From an uncultured Fretibacterium sp. (GTDB taxonomy: Bacteria; Synergistota; Synergistia; Synergistales; Aminobacteriaceae): a DNA stretch of 26,081 bases. The stretch covers positions 1 to 26,081 of the forward strand of contig NZ_CALIAA010000267.1 of NCBI RefSeq assembly GCF_938040765.1, read 5' to 3'. The first letter of the stretch is position 1. The number at the start of each line of letters is the position of its first letter. The notes beneath the pieces are model-generated. The model was not told the DNA's origin and ran no database searches. It was given only the letters and a program-made list of their open reading frames with translations. Positions 15,137 through 23,227 of this stretch are shown piece by piece. The position numbers and the translations under genes were made by a program.

Positions 15137-17170
15137 TTGAAAGAGCTTCACGGTAAAATTCACGGTAAATTTCTGTTGGCGCTGCTGACGGTGTCCCTGC
15201 TGACGGGCTTCCGTCCCGCCCTGGCCCTGGCGGCCCAGGAGGACGGCGCCCCGGGTGCGGCGCAGCTCTCGGACGCGGAGGAGAAGGACCTGGTCGCCGC
15301 GGCCCAGGCCATGCGCAAGGCCGGGCTGGTGCAGTTCAACTTCAAGGACATGGAGCTGGTGAAGTTCGTCCGGTTCATGTCGGAGCTGCTCCAGGAGAGC
15401 ATCATCGTGCCCCCGGGCACCTCGGCCAAGATCACCATCATCTCGCCCCGTCCCTCCTCATTGAGCGAGGCGCGGCAGATCATGCTGTCCATCCTTCAGG
15501 TATACGGCTTCTCGCTGCAGAAGATGGGCGACGGCTACTCCGTCATGCGGCAGGGCGGGGTCAGCCCCTCGACCGGCGTGGGGCGCGGCAAGGGCGGCCC
15601 CGAGTACGGAGAGGAGACGGTGACCTACGTCGTCCCGCTGGACTACGTGACCGTGGATTCGGTCGTCCAGGCGCTCCAGCAGGCCTTCGCCCAGACCGTC
15701 GTGGTCCTGCCCGTGGGCAACGGGCGCGACGTGATGCTGCAGGGCCGGGCGACGGACGTCAAGAAGGGCGTGGACCTCCTGCGCAAGCTGGACACCCCCT
15801 CCAGCGCGCGGTTGAGCCGGACCTTCTCCCTGAAGTTCGGGGACGCGGCGACGGTGGCCGCGCAGCTCAACGCCATCGCCCAGACGGGCGGCCCGCTCCA
15901 GGGGCTCTCCGCGGTGGCGGACCCCATGAGCCGGAAGGTCGTCGTCGTCGGGGACCGAGGGGCCATCTCCCAGGCCGCGACGATCGTCAAGGAGCTGGAC
16001 GTGGACTCCAAGGCGGGCGACTTCCACGTCTACAAGCTGCAGAACATCGATGCGGAGGCGGCGGCCGAACAGCTGGGCAAGGTCTTGGCCGCCTCGGCGA
16101 TGCTCCAGCCGAACCAGGAGGGCAAGTACCCCCCGACGGTCGTGCCCGACCTGACGACCAACAGCCTGATCTTCGCGGCGACCCAGAGGCAGTACGACGC
16201 CCTGAAGAAGGTGCTGGCGGAGATCGACGTCCAGGCCAAGCAGGTGCTGATCCGCGGGTTCATCGCGGAGGTCAACGTGACGAACCTGAACCGCGCGGGG
16301 ATCGACTGGTCCATCGTCGGCGGCCAGATCTGGGACAACGTCATGCTGGGCGGCATGGGCCAGCTGGGCGAGGGCTCCATCCCCTCCCAGTTCATGGGCT
16401 GGTTCTCGGAGCTCTCCAAGAAGCAGGAGCTGATCGAGCGCAACGGGTCCACCTACTCCGTCACGAACTACAAGCCGCTGGCGCTGGTCTACGCCACGAT
16501 TGATATGCTGAAGAAGTACGACGCGGTGAACGTCCTCTCCGTGCCGCGCCTGATGTGCACGGACAACCGGGAGAGCGCGTTCCAGGTGGGGCAGGTCATC
16601 CCGGTGCTGAAGGGCTCCACGTCGGACCTCTCGAACCCCGGCGCGCTCCAGCAGAACTTCGACTACAAGGACACGGGCCTGACCCTGACGGTGACGCCCC
16701 ACATCCGCAGCGGCAACGTCGTGGCGCTCGACATCAAGCAGACGACGGAGGACGTCCTGACCGCCACGGGCTCGGTGACTCCCGTGACGGCGAAGCGCGA
16801 GGTCAAGACCTCGGTGATCGTGGGCGACGGGGAGACCATCATCCTGGGCGGCATCGTCAAGGAGACGGAGAAGTCCCTGCGGCGCCGCGTCCCCGGGCTC
16901 TCCTATATCCCGCTGATCGGCAGCCTGTTCCAGAAAGTCTCGAAGGAGAAGGAGAAGATCGACTTCATCATCTTCCTGACGCCGCAGATCATCTCGGACG
17001 CCCACCAGATGCGGCAGGCGACCCTTCAGGCCTCGGGCGTCCCCTCGTCGGCGGACCTGACGCTCTCCGAGCCCGTCAGCACCGATCGGGACATCGAACT
17101 GAGCCCCGTGGAGACGGAGGTCGACCGCCGGTTCCGCGACCTCTACCGGGACAGCCTCAAGAGGCGCTGA
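15137..17170 (+). CDS. gspD: Type II secretion secretin GspD
   Basis: Outer membrane channel of the type II system, about 677 residues from TTG 15137. Residues 1-31 are a Sec signal peptide (basic KELHGKIHGK, hydrophobic LLALLTVSLL, cleavage near ALALA). Then come N0 (about 65-135, VQFNFKDMELVKFVRFMSE), N1 (about 165-225), N2 (about 227-290) and N3 (about 295-385, VYKLQNIDAEAAAEQL). The secretin core (about 420-625) has LTLTVTPHIRSGNVV and the signature VGDGETIILGGIVKE...RRRVPGLSYIPLIGSLFQ. A C-terminal tail of about 50 acidic residues might bind a pilotin; none is seen here. The gene is followed one base later by gspE. Confidence 0.95.
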   Translation: MKELHGKIHGKFLLALLTVSLLTGFRPALALAAQEDGAPGAAQLSDAEEKDLVAAAQAMRKAGLVQFNFKDMELVKFVRFMSELLQESIIVPPGTSAKITIISPRPSSLSEARQIMLSILQVYGFSLQKMGDGYSVMRQGGVSPSTGVGRGKGGPEYGEETVTYVVPLDYVTVDSVVQALQQAFAQTVVVLPVGNGRDVMLQGRATDVKKGVDLLRKLDTPSSARLSRTFSLKFGDAATVAAQLNAIAQTGGPLQGLSAVADPMSRKVVVVGDRGAISQAATIVKELDVDSKAGDFHVYKLQNIDAEAAAEQLGKVLAASAMLQPNQEGKYPPTVVPDLTTNSLIFAATQRQYDALKKVLAEIDVQAKQVLIRGFIAEVNVTNLNRAGIDWSIVGGQIWDNVMLGGMGQLGEGSIPSQFMGWFSELSKKQELIERNGSTYSVTNYKPLALVYATIDMLKKYDAVNVLSVPRLMCTDNRESAFQVGQVIPVLKGSTSDLSNPGALQQNFDYKDTGLTLTVTPHIRSGNVVALDIKQTTEDVLTATGSVTPVTAKREVKTSVIVGDGETIILGGIVKETEKSLRRRVPGLSYIPLIGSLFQKVSKEKEKIDFIIFLTPQIISDAHQMRQATLQASGVPSSADLTLSEPVSTDRDIELSPVETEVDRRFRDLYRDSLKRR

Positions 17171-17171
17171 G

Positions 17172-18746
17172 ATGTCCGCACCGGAGACCCTGAAGGAGCC
17201 GGAGGCGCTGAGGGAGGAGGTCCGGCCCCTTCCTCCCGCCGAGGCGGCCCCGGCCGCCGACGGAACCCTTCCCCCGCTGCCGGAGGCCTCCGCGGTTTCG
17301 GAGCTCCTGCCGGAGGGCATGGGGCTCGACGTGCTGCGCTCCGGGCGGATCGTCCCGCTTCGGGTCGAGGACGGGGTGCTGATCGTCGGCGCGTCGGAGC
17401 TCGCGGCGTGGCCGCGGGCCCAGATGCTCGGGGTGGCGCTGGGGTTCCCGGTGGACCTGGAGCTGCGGACCGAGAAGGAGGTCTCGGACCTGCTCCACAC
17501 GCTCTACGACCTGCGCAGCGTTGCGGCGGACGAGGCCGCGAAGAAGATGGAGGGGATCGACGACATCGACGATCTGAGCCGCGAGGACGTGCTGAGCGAC
17601 TCGGTGGACGTGCCGGTCATCCGCCTGGTGAACGGTCTCTTCGTCGACGCGCTCAGGCAGCGCGCCACGGACATCCATGTGGAGCCCTACGAGGACGAGG
17701 TCCTGGTCCGCTTCCGGGTCGACGGGGTCCTCCAGGACCGGCTTCGCCTGCCTCGGACGCACCAGGCGCCCCTGACGAGCCGCATCAAGGTCATGGCCAA
17801 GATGGACATCGCGGAGCACATGGCGCCCCAGGACGGCCGCATCGGCATCACCCTGGGCGACCGCGCCGTGGACATCCGCGTGGGGCTCGTCCCCACCCAG
17901 CACGGCGAGCGCATGGCCATGCGCCTTCTGGACAAGGGGCACGGCCTGCTGACCCTCGAGGACCTGGGGATGGAGGAGAACGAGCGCGCCGTCCTGGAGG
18001 GCCTGATCCGGCGGCCCCACGGGATGATCCTCTTCACGGGCCCCACGGGCTCGGGAAAATCGACGAGCCTCTACGCCATCCTTCAGGCGCTGGCGCGCCC
18101 GGAGGTCAACATCATCACGGTGGAGGACCCGGTGGAGTACGCGCTGCCCGGCGTGGCTCAGATCCAGGTGAACGAGAAGGCGGGCGTGACCTTCGCCTCG
18201 GCGCTGCGCTCCATCCTGCGTCAGGACCCGGACATCGTCATGATCGGGGAGATGCGCGACTTCGAGACGGCGCACATCGGCGTGCAGGCGTCCCTGACCG
18301 GGCACCTGGTGCTCTCGACGCTCCACACGAACGACTCCATCGGGGCGATCGTCCGTCTGGTGGACATGGGCATAGAGCCCTACCTCGCCGCGAGCTGCAT
18401 GATCGGGACGGTGGCCCAGCGCCTGGCGCGCCGCCTGTGTCCGCACTGCCGGCACGAGGTGGAGCCGCCCGCGCTGATGGCCCGACAGGGCCTGGAACGG
18501 GCCTGGGCTCCCACGGGGTGCCCGGAGTGCCACGGCACGGGCTATCGGGGCCGGATCGGCCTCTATGAACAGTTCGTCGTGGACGAGGCCGTGCAGGAGG
18601 CCTTCGTGAACGGTGCCTCGGCCTCGAAACTGCGGGAGGTGGCGCGCGGGAACGGGTTCCGCACCCTGTGGGAGATCGGCCTGTCGGCCGTCGCCCAGGG
18701 CAAGACCTCTCCCGATGAGCTGGTCCGCGTGGCCGGCGAGGATTAG
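17172..18746 (+). CDS. gspE: Type II secretion ATPase GspE
   Basis: Hexameric cytoplasmic ATPase that drives pseudopilus assembly, 524 residues. Residues 1-45 are a Pro/Glu/Ala-rich tail. The N1E-like domain follows (about 45-120), then the N2E/PAS-like part with RATDIHVEPYEDEVLVRFRVDG. Walker A is GPTGSGKST at about 290-298, the Asp box is VEDPVEY, Walker B is DPDIVMIGEMRD at about 352-363, and the His box is STLHTND. A zinc-binding pair, C423-x2-C426 and C450-x2-C453, sits in the C-terminal CM domain as in GspE and PilB. The ATG is one base after gspD, with GAGG eight bases upstream. Confidence 0.95.
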   Translation: MSAPETLKEPEALREEVRPLPPAEAAPAADGTLPPLPEASAVSELLPEGMGLDVLRSGRIVPLRVEDGVLIVGASELAAWPRAQMLGVALGFPVDLELRTEKEVSDLLHTLYDLRSVAADEAAKKMEGIDDIDDLSREDVLSDSVDVPVIRLVNGLFVDALRQRATDIHVEPYEDEVLVRFRVDGVLQDRLRLPRTHQAPLTSRIKVMAKMDIAEHMAPQDGRIGITLGDRAVDIRVGLVPTQHGERMAMRLLDKGHGLLTLEDLGMEENERAVLEGLIRRPHGMILFTGPTGSGKSTSLYAILQALARPEVNIITVEDPVEYALPGVAQIQVNEKAGVTFASALRSILRQDPDIVMIGEMRDFETAHIGVQASLTGHLVLSTLHTNDSIGAIVRLVDMGIEPYLAASCMIGTVAQRLARRLCPHCRHEVEPPALMARQGLERAWAPTGCPECHGTGYRGRIGLYEQFVVDEAVQEAFVNGASASKLREVARGNGFRTLWEIGLSAVAQGKTSPDELVRVAGED

Positions 18747-18769
18747 CCCGGAGGGCCGACGGGGGAGAC

Positions 18770-19921
18770 ATGCCTTATTTCAGCTATTCGGGATACGACG
18801 CGAAGGGGAAGCAGACGAAGGGCACGATCGAGGCGTCGTCCTCGGTCCAGGCGGTGGAGCGCCTGACGGAGCGCGGCGTCGTGGTGGTGGACGTGGCCGT
18901 GGCCGAGGAGCGCAAGCGGGCCCAGGCGGTCCGGCCGCTCTCGCTTGAGGCGCACATCTTCTTCTGCCGCAGCCTGGCGTCCTATCTGAAGTCGGGACTG
19001 CCCCTGGCGGACTCCCTGAAGATCATGGCGCGCCAGACCCGCGACAAGCACATGAGCGCCGCGTTCGCGTCGCTGCTCTCGGCCGTGGAGGGCGGCAGGA
19101 AGTTTCACGCGGCCCTCTCGGAGAGCGGCGCGTTTCGGGAGAGCCTGTGGCGCGTCGTGGAGTCGGGCGAGCAGAGCGGCTCGCTGATCTCGGTCCTGGA
19201 GCAGGCGGCCGGCCAGTTCAAGCTGGAGGACGGACTGAGGCGCAAGATACGGAGCGCCATGACCTATCCCCTCGTCATGGCGGTGGTCGGGGTCGGGGTC
19301 GTCGGCTTCATGCTGACCTACGTCGTCCCGAAGATCGCCGCCCTGTTCCAGGACATGCACCAGACGCTGCCGCTGCCGACCCGCATCCTGATAGCCATGT
19401 CGTCCTTTCTGACCTCCTACGGGCTCTGGCTGGCTTTGGCGCTGCTGCTGCTCTGGCTCTGGATGAAGCGCAGCGGAAAGAGGCCGAGCCTGCCCTTCAT
19501 GCGGGGCGTCCGCGAACGGCTGACCCTGGCCCTGGTGACGTCGCACCTGTCCACGCTGCTGCGTTCGGGGATTCCGCTGGTCCAGGCGCTTCGGATGACG
19601 TCCTCGATGGACGCGCACTCGCAGCGCTGGCTGGACGCGGCGGAGCTGGTCAAGGCGGGGCACCGCTTCGACCGCGCGCTGGAAAAGCAGGGGTTCCCGG
19701 AGGAGGTCGTCGTCGTCATCCGGGTGGGAGAGATGGGGGGCGAGCTTGCGGAGGCGCTCTCCAACGTGTCGGAGCAGTGCCGGGAGATCGCCCAGGCCAG
19801 GATGGAGCGGATATCGACGCTGATGGAGCCGGCGATGGTGCTGATCCTGGGCTTCTCGGTGGGGTTCATCGTGCTGGCGATACTGACGCCGGTGTTTGAC
19901 CTGGCGGGGATCGTGAAATAA
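18770..19921 (+). CDS. gspF: Type II secretion inner membrane platform protein GspF
   Basis: A 383-residue polytopic protein that works with GspE, L and M to extract and add pseudopilins. It has the typical N-terminal FSYSGYDAKGKQTKGTIEASS and two T2SSF domains (about 64-188 and 248-375), each with a repeat such as FFCRSLASYLKSGLPLADSL and VTSHLSTLLRSGIPLVQAL. Membrane segments lie at about 165-190, 205-228 and 350-380. ATG 18770 follows GGGGGAG. The last base of the stop codon is the first base of the inverted-repeat element at 19921. Confidence 0.93.
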   Translation: MPYFSYSGYDAKGKQTKGTIEASSSVQAVERLTERGVVVVDVAVAEERKRAQAVRPLSLEAHIFFCRSLASYLKSGLPLADSLKIMARQTRDKHMSAAFASLLSAVEGGRKFHAALSESGAFRESLWRVVESGEQSGSLISVLEQAAGQFKLEDGLRRKIRSAMTYPLVMAVVGVGVVGFMLTYVVPKIAALFQDMHQTLPLPTRILIAMSSFLTSYGLWLALALLLLWLWMKRSGKRPSLPFMRGVRERLTLALVTSHLSTLLRSGIPLVQALRMTSSMDAHSQRWLDAAELVKAGHRFDRALEKQGFPEEVVVVIRVGEMGGELAEALSNVSEQCREIAQARMERISTLMEPAMVLILGFSVGFIVLAILTPVFDLAGIVK

Positions 19922-20141
19922 TTCCAATTCTACATCACTCGTATACTTCGTTTAAGCAGGCGACCAGCTTCCTGCGGCTGCAAGCCGCAGATGCTGTGTC
20001 GATCGCTTACGTCGAAGCGAAGCCTGGTGGCTTCGTCTTCGACGTTGCAGGCAGCCGCCTGATGAAGAAACTAAGCGATTCGCACGGCGCATACTGCGCC
20101 GGCTCTCTGCTTATTGTCTACGAATGATTTAGAAATGGAAT
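19921..20141. repeat. Inverted-repeat element with nested stems (MITE-like or structured RNA)
   Basis: The outer arms, 19921-19943 and 20119-20141, pair over 23 positions with three mismatches. They continue inward to TAAGCAG (19953-19959) / CTGCTTA (20107-20113). Inside are an 8-bp hairpin CTGCGGCT-GCA-AGCCGCAG (19972-19990); a stem ATCGCTTA/TAAGCGAT (20002-20009 / 20072-20079) enclosing a 15-bp hairpin with one bulge and TGGT loop (20010-20044) and a CAGGC-AGCC-GCCTG hairpin (20048-20061); and a 7-bp hairpin with TAC loop (20085-20101). Nearly all bases belong to a stem, giving a multi-branched cloverleaf. No reading frame or obvious target duplication is seen. It lies between gspF and the last pseudopilin, in whose leader it would be transcribed. 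Confidence 0.8.
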
Positions 20142-20156
20142 GGCTTGGGGGGGGAC

Positions 20157-20162
20157 GAAGGA
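20157..20162 (+). promoter_or_regulatory. Ribosome binding site fixing a GTG start
   Basis: GAAGGA lies five bases before GTG 20168. This start yields a normal-length prepilin leader and leaves the inverted-repeat element outside the coding sequence, unlike the possible upstream ATG at 20135 or TTG at 20114. Confidence 0.6.
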
Positions 20163-20167
20163 CGCGC

Positions 20168-20689
20168 GTGGGACGCCTCGATAAAACCCAAAAAAACAAA
20201 AACGGCCGATCGGCATTCACGCTCATAGAGATCATGATCGTGCTGGCGATCGTCGGCCTGCTGGCCGGGATGGTCGTCCCGCGCATCTTCCGCTACAGGG
20301 AGCCTCCGGCCGTCCGGCTGCAGCGCACGGTCGAGGAGGCCTCGAACCTCGCGCTCTCCGGGGTGTCCATCCGCCTGAAGCTTGAGCCGGTCGAGTCCGG
20401 CGGACACGGCAGCGTGCGCCGCGGACGGATCGCCGCCGAGGCGCTGACCAAGGCGGAGGACCCCGCCGTCCCCGGTCGGGAGACGCTCGCCTGGTCGCCC
20501 GTCAGGCTGACCTACCCCCCCGAGGGCGAGGACTGGCGCCTCGACCCCGAGATCGTTTATTTCTACACGGACGGCTCCTGCACGCCCGCCCGCATCTCCT
20601 GGACGCAGCCGGACGCTCCGGACTCGGACGCCGAGACGTTTCTGCTGACCGTCACCGGCTACCTCTTCGAGCAGGAGCGCCGGAGATGA
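20168..20689 (+). CDS. Type II secretion pseudopilin, GspG/GspH-like
   Basis: A 173-residue pseudopilin from GTG 20168. A basic 16-residue leader (MGRLDKTQKNKNGRSA) is followed by FTLIEIMIVLAIVGLLAGMVV, with Glu at mature position 5 and Ala at -1. The helix and the VVPRIF after it resemble the major pseudopilin GspG, and the place right after gspF is where gspG usually stands. The C-terminal half, with IVYFYTDGSCTPARISW, instead recalls the beta-rich GspH domain. No other GspG candidate is in the window, so this may be the major subunit, a GspH, or one protein doing both. Its leader contains the inverted-repeat element, which could stabilise or regulate its message. Confidence 0.72.
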   Translation: MGRLDKTQKNKNGRSAFTLIEIMIVLAIVGLLAGMVVPRIFRYREPPAVRLQRTVEEASNLALSGVSIRLKLEPVESGGHGSVRRGRIAAEALTKAEDPAVPGRETLAWSPVRLTYPPEGEDWRLDPEIVYFYTDGSCTPARISWTQPDAPDSDAETFLLTVTGYLFEQERRR

Positions 20690-20888
20690 CCCCGTCTCCC
20701 GCCATTCCGGAGCGGGCGGGGCTGGAGGCCGATATGTCCGTGGCCCTGCCGGTCCATGAGGACGGCGTCATGCTCCGTTCCGCGGGAAAAAATACTCCCT
20801 CGACGACCTCCTGACAGGCGACTTCCAGCAGGGACCGAAGGAGAGGGCCTGGACGGGACGGGTCTCCGGAGGGCGTGAGCTTTTATGA
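20686..20888 (+). pseudogene. Remnant of a MazE/AbrB-type antitoxin gene
   Basis: From ATG 20686, which overlaps the previous stop by ATGA, the translation gives IPERAGLEADMSVALPVHED and GVMLRSAGK, then stops at 20814 after 42 codons. Adding one A to the run of six at 20787-20792 restores KKYSLDDLLTGDF and an ending GGRELL at 20888. The restored sequence matches the second half of MazE-type antitoxins (IP...AGL..GD.V.....DG.VLR....YSLDELL). The N-terminal DNA-binding strands are missing, and no toxin gene follows, so I call it a truncated remnant. The single-base shift might be a sequencing error, but the missing N-terminus would remain. It converges with lpxK, overlapping its end by six bases. 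Confidence 0.55.
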
Positions 20889-23227
20889 AGCGTTCCGCGA
20901 CGCGCGGGGGACTGAAATCTTAGCCTGATTTTCCCCAGGCATTCCGTCCCGCCCCCGCAGCCTCTCGTAAAGCGCCTCCCGAACCTCCCATCCCGGGGCG
21001 GAGGCGGCGTACTCCACCACATCGGCCAGAGCCCCGGGCGCGCCCATGCGCCGTCGCCCCGCCGCGCTCATCCTCGCGAACAGCTCCGGGTCCCCGAGCA
21101 CCCGCAGCGCACAGTCCGCAAGCGCCTCCGGCGTTGCCTTCACCAGAATCTCCGCACCCCCCAACAGCTTCTTCTGAACCCTCTTGCCCTTCTCGTCGAT
21201 CGAGACCACGGGGATGCCCAGCCCCGCACAGAGCTGGTTGGCCGTCCCTCCCAGCCCGAGCAGAAGCGTTGCGCCGTCCGCCGCCGTCGCCACGGGTTCG
21301 GAGGTGAGGGCGACGCACAGTGCCTCGCGCCTCAGGGCGGAAACCTCGCCGGGCCCGTTTGTCCCCTCGGGCGCCCAGCCCGGGCAGGAAGCGACCAGGC
21401 GGGACGCCGAGAGGGTCGGGGCCAGCACCATCCGAAAAGCGCAGGGCCGCGCCGCGTTCAGGAGGACGGCGGCCTCCAGCAGGAGGCGGACGTCCTCATA
21501 GGCTCGAGGGCGGCTTCCCGGCAGCAGCAGGACCGTCGGGACGTCCCCCGGCCCGGGGGGCAGCGGAGCCGGGCAGGGCGTCCTGTCCCCGAGGAGGTCC
21601 ATGATGGGGCTGCCGGCACAGAGCGCGTCGGCCCCGGACCCTCTGAGCTGCGCGGCGCTCTCGGGGTCGCGTGTCCAGGCCCGGAGGACGAGGCGTCGGA
21701 TCAGGGCGCGCTCCAGGCGCCAGTGTCCGCTCAGATGGACGGTCTTGGCGGTGGCCACGAAGAGCGGCCTGGCCCCGCAGCCCCACAGGGTGTGGAGGAG
21801 CAGGTAGACGTCCCCCACGCACAGCGGCGTGCGCACGAGGCCCCGCAGGGCGCCCCAGGCCCGGAGCTGGTCCCGGACGTGGCGCAGCAGCCCGGCCCTC
21901 ATGTCTCCCCACAGGTCGCGGAGCCGGTACTTCACCACGCCGCCCGACGGCGTGACGGACGGCGCGGAGCACACGGGAAAGTCTGCGGCCCGATAGGCGT
22001 CCCCGCGTCCCACCAGGGGAAAGGTCAGGACCTCCGAGGCGGGGAAACGCGTGCGGAGCCGCTTCGCCAGCAGCACGCCGATCGCGTCCTCCCCATATCC
22101 GTTCGAGGCCACGACGAGGCGCGGCCTCAGCATGTCGGCCAGAAGGGAGAAGAAGCGGTCCGGCTCGTCCAGGAGCGCGGCCACCCGGGGCACCCGCAGC
22201 GAGACCGGCGGACGCCAGTCGGCGGGGAGGTTGTAGAGGTCCTTCTCGGTGCAGGTCAGGAACTCCGCGCCGCACCGGGCCCGTTCGGCGGCAAGCTCCT
22301 CCAGATCGTGGCTCCGGTAGCGGTGATGGTCCTTGAATCGGCGCTCGCCGACGACCCGGAGCCCCTCGTCCCTCAGGGACCGGGCGAAGCTCTCCGGGTT
22401 CCCGATCGCGGAGAAGGCCAGGACGGGAGTGGCGGGCGCCGGGGACTCGCAGGGGTACAGCGCCCCGTCCCATTCCGCCCAGCCGTCGATCCGGAGCCTG
22501 GAGGTGAGGATGCGCTCGGCGGGGACATGGCGCTCCACCGACGCTCGAAGCTCGGCCAGGACCCCCGGGTCGGCCTGGTCGACCTTGGTCAGGACGACGA
22601 GGTGCGCCCTCCCGAGGGCGGATATGGGCTCCCGCAGGATCCCCGAGGGGATCAGGGTCCCGTTCCCGAAGGGGCAGGTCGCGTCGATCAGGACCACGTC
22701 GGCGTCCCGGCCCAATCGGCGGTGCTGGAAGGCGTCGTCGGCGATCGTGAGCCCGACGCCGCGCCGGCGCAGCTCGCGGACCCCGTCGATGCGGATCGGC
22801 GTGATGGCGACGGGGACGTCGGGCAGCCGCTCGGAGAGGAGCAGGGGCTCGTCGCCCGCCGAGTCGCCGCGCTCCGGTCCCCGTTCCCTCCCTCGACGAC
22901 CAGGACCGTCCCGGACGGGGCCCGTCCCCCGCCGTACCCGCGGCTGACGATGCCGACCCGCACTCCGCGGTCCCGCATGGCACGGGCCAGCATATCGACG
23001 AACGGGGTCTTGTTCGTGCCTCCGTAGGTGAGGTTCCCCACGCTGATGACCGGCAGGGGCGGCTCCTCCGTCCGCTTCAGCCCATGCCGGTACAGAAGGT
23101 CCCAGAGCGCGACGACGATACGGTTCAGCCAGGACGCGGGCGTCAGGAGCGCCCAGAGCGGCGAGAACCGCTCCCCCCGGACGTGGCGCATGTAGCCGCG
23201 GACGATCGCCCTGCCCAGACGGGTCAT
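20883..23227 (-). CDS. lpxK: LpxK (lipid A 4'-kinase) fused to a lipid-A-disaccharide-synthase-related domain; frameshifted
   Basis: The first part, from ATG 23227 behind AAGGAAG, is tetraacyldisaccharide 4'-kinase. It has LYRHGLKRTEEPPLPVISVG, the P-loop GNLTYGGTNKTP (about residues 62-73; the usual form is GGTGKTP), GIVSRGYGG, and after a frameshift GDSAGDEPLLLSERLPDVPV and ADDAFQHRRLGRDADVVLID. The shift lies near 22879-22882 in a run of four G (minus strand), where one more G restores the frame. From about residue 360 (RLVVASNGYGEDAIG) a second domain of about 415 residues resembles the lipid-A-disaccharide synthase-related family (TIGR03492-like), with LLPGSRPRAYEDV and LLLGLGGTANQLCAGLGIPVV. 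No stop separates the two, giving about 781 residues when restored. It overlaps the msbA stop by ATGA. Confidence 0.85.

Noticed and set aside
19921..20141. Integron attC site
   Set aside because: The long imperfect palindrome invited the idea, but the RYYYAAC / GTTRRRY core sites are not at its ends and no integrase or cassette pattern is present.
20114..20167. Upstream starts (TTG 20114, ATG 20135) for the last pseudopilin
   Set aside because: They lie in or next to the right arm of the inverted-repeat element and lack a ribosome site; GTG 20168 has GAAGGA at five bases.
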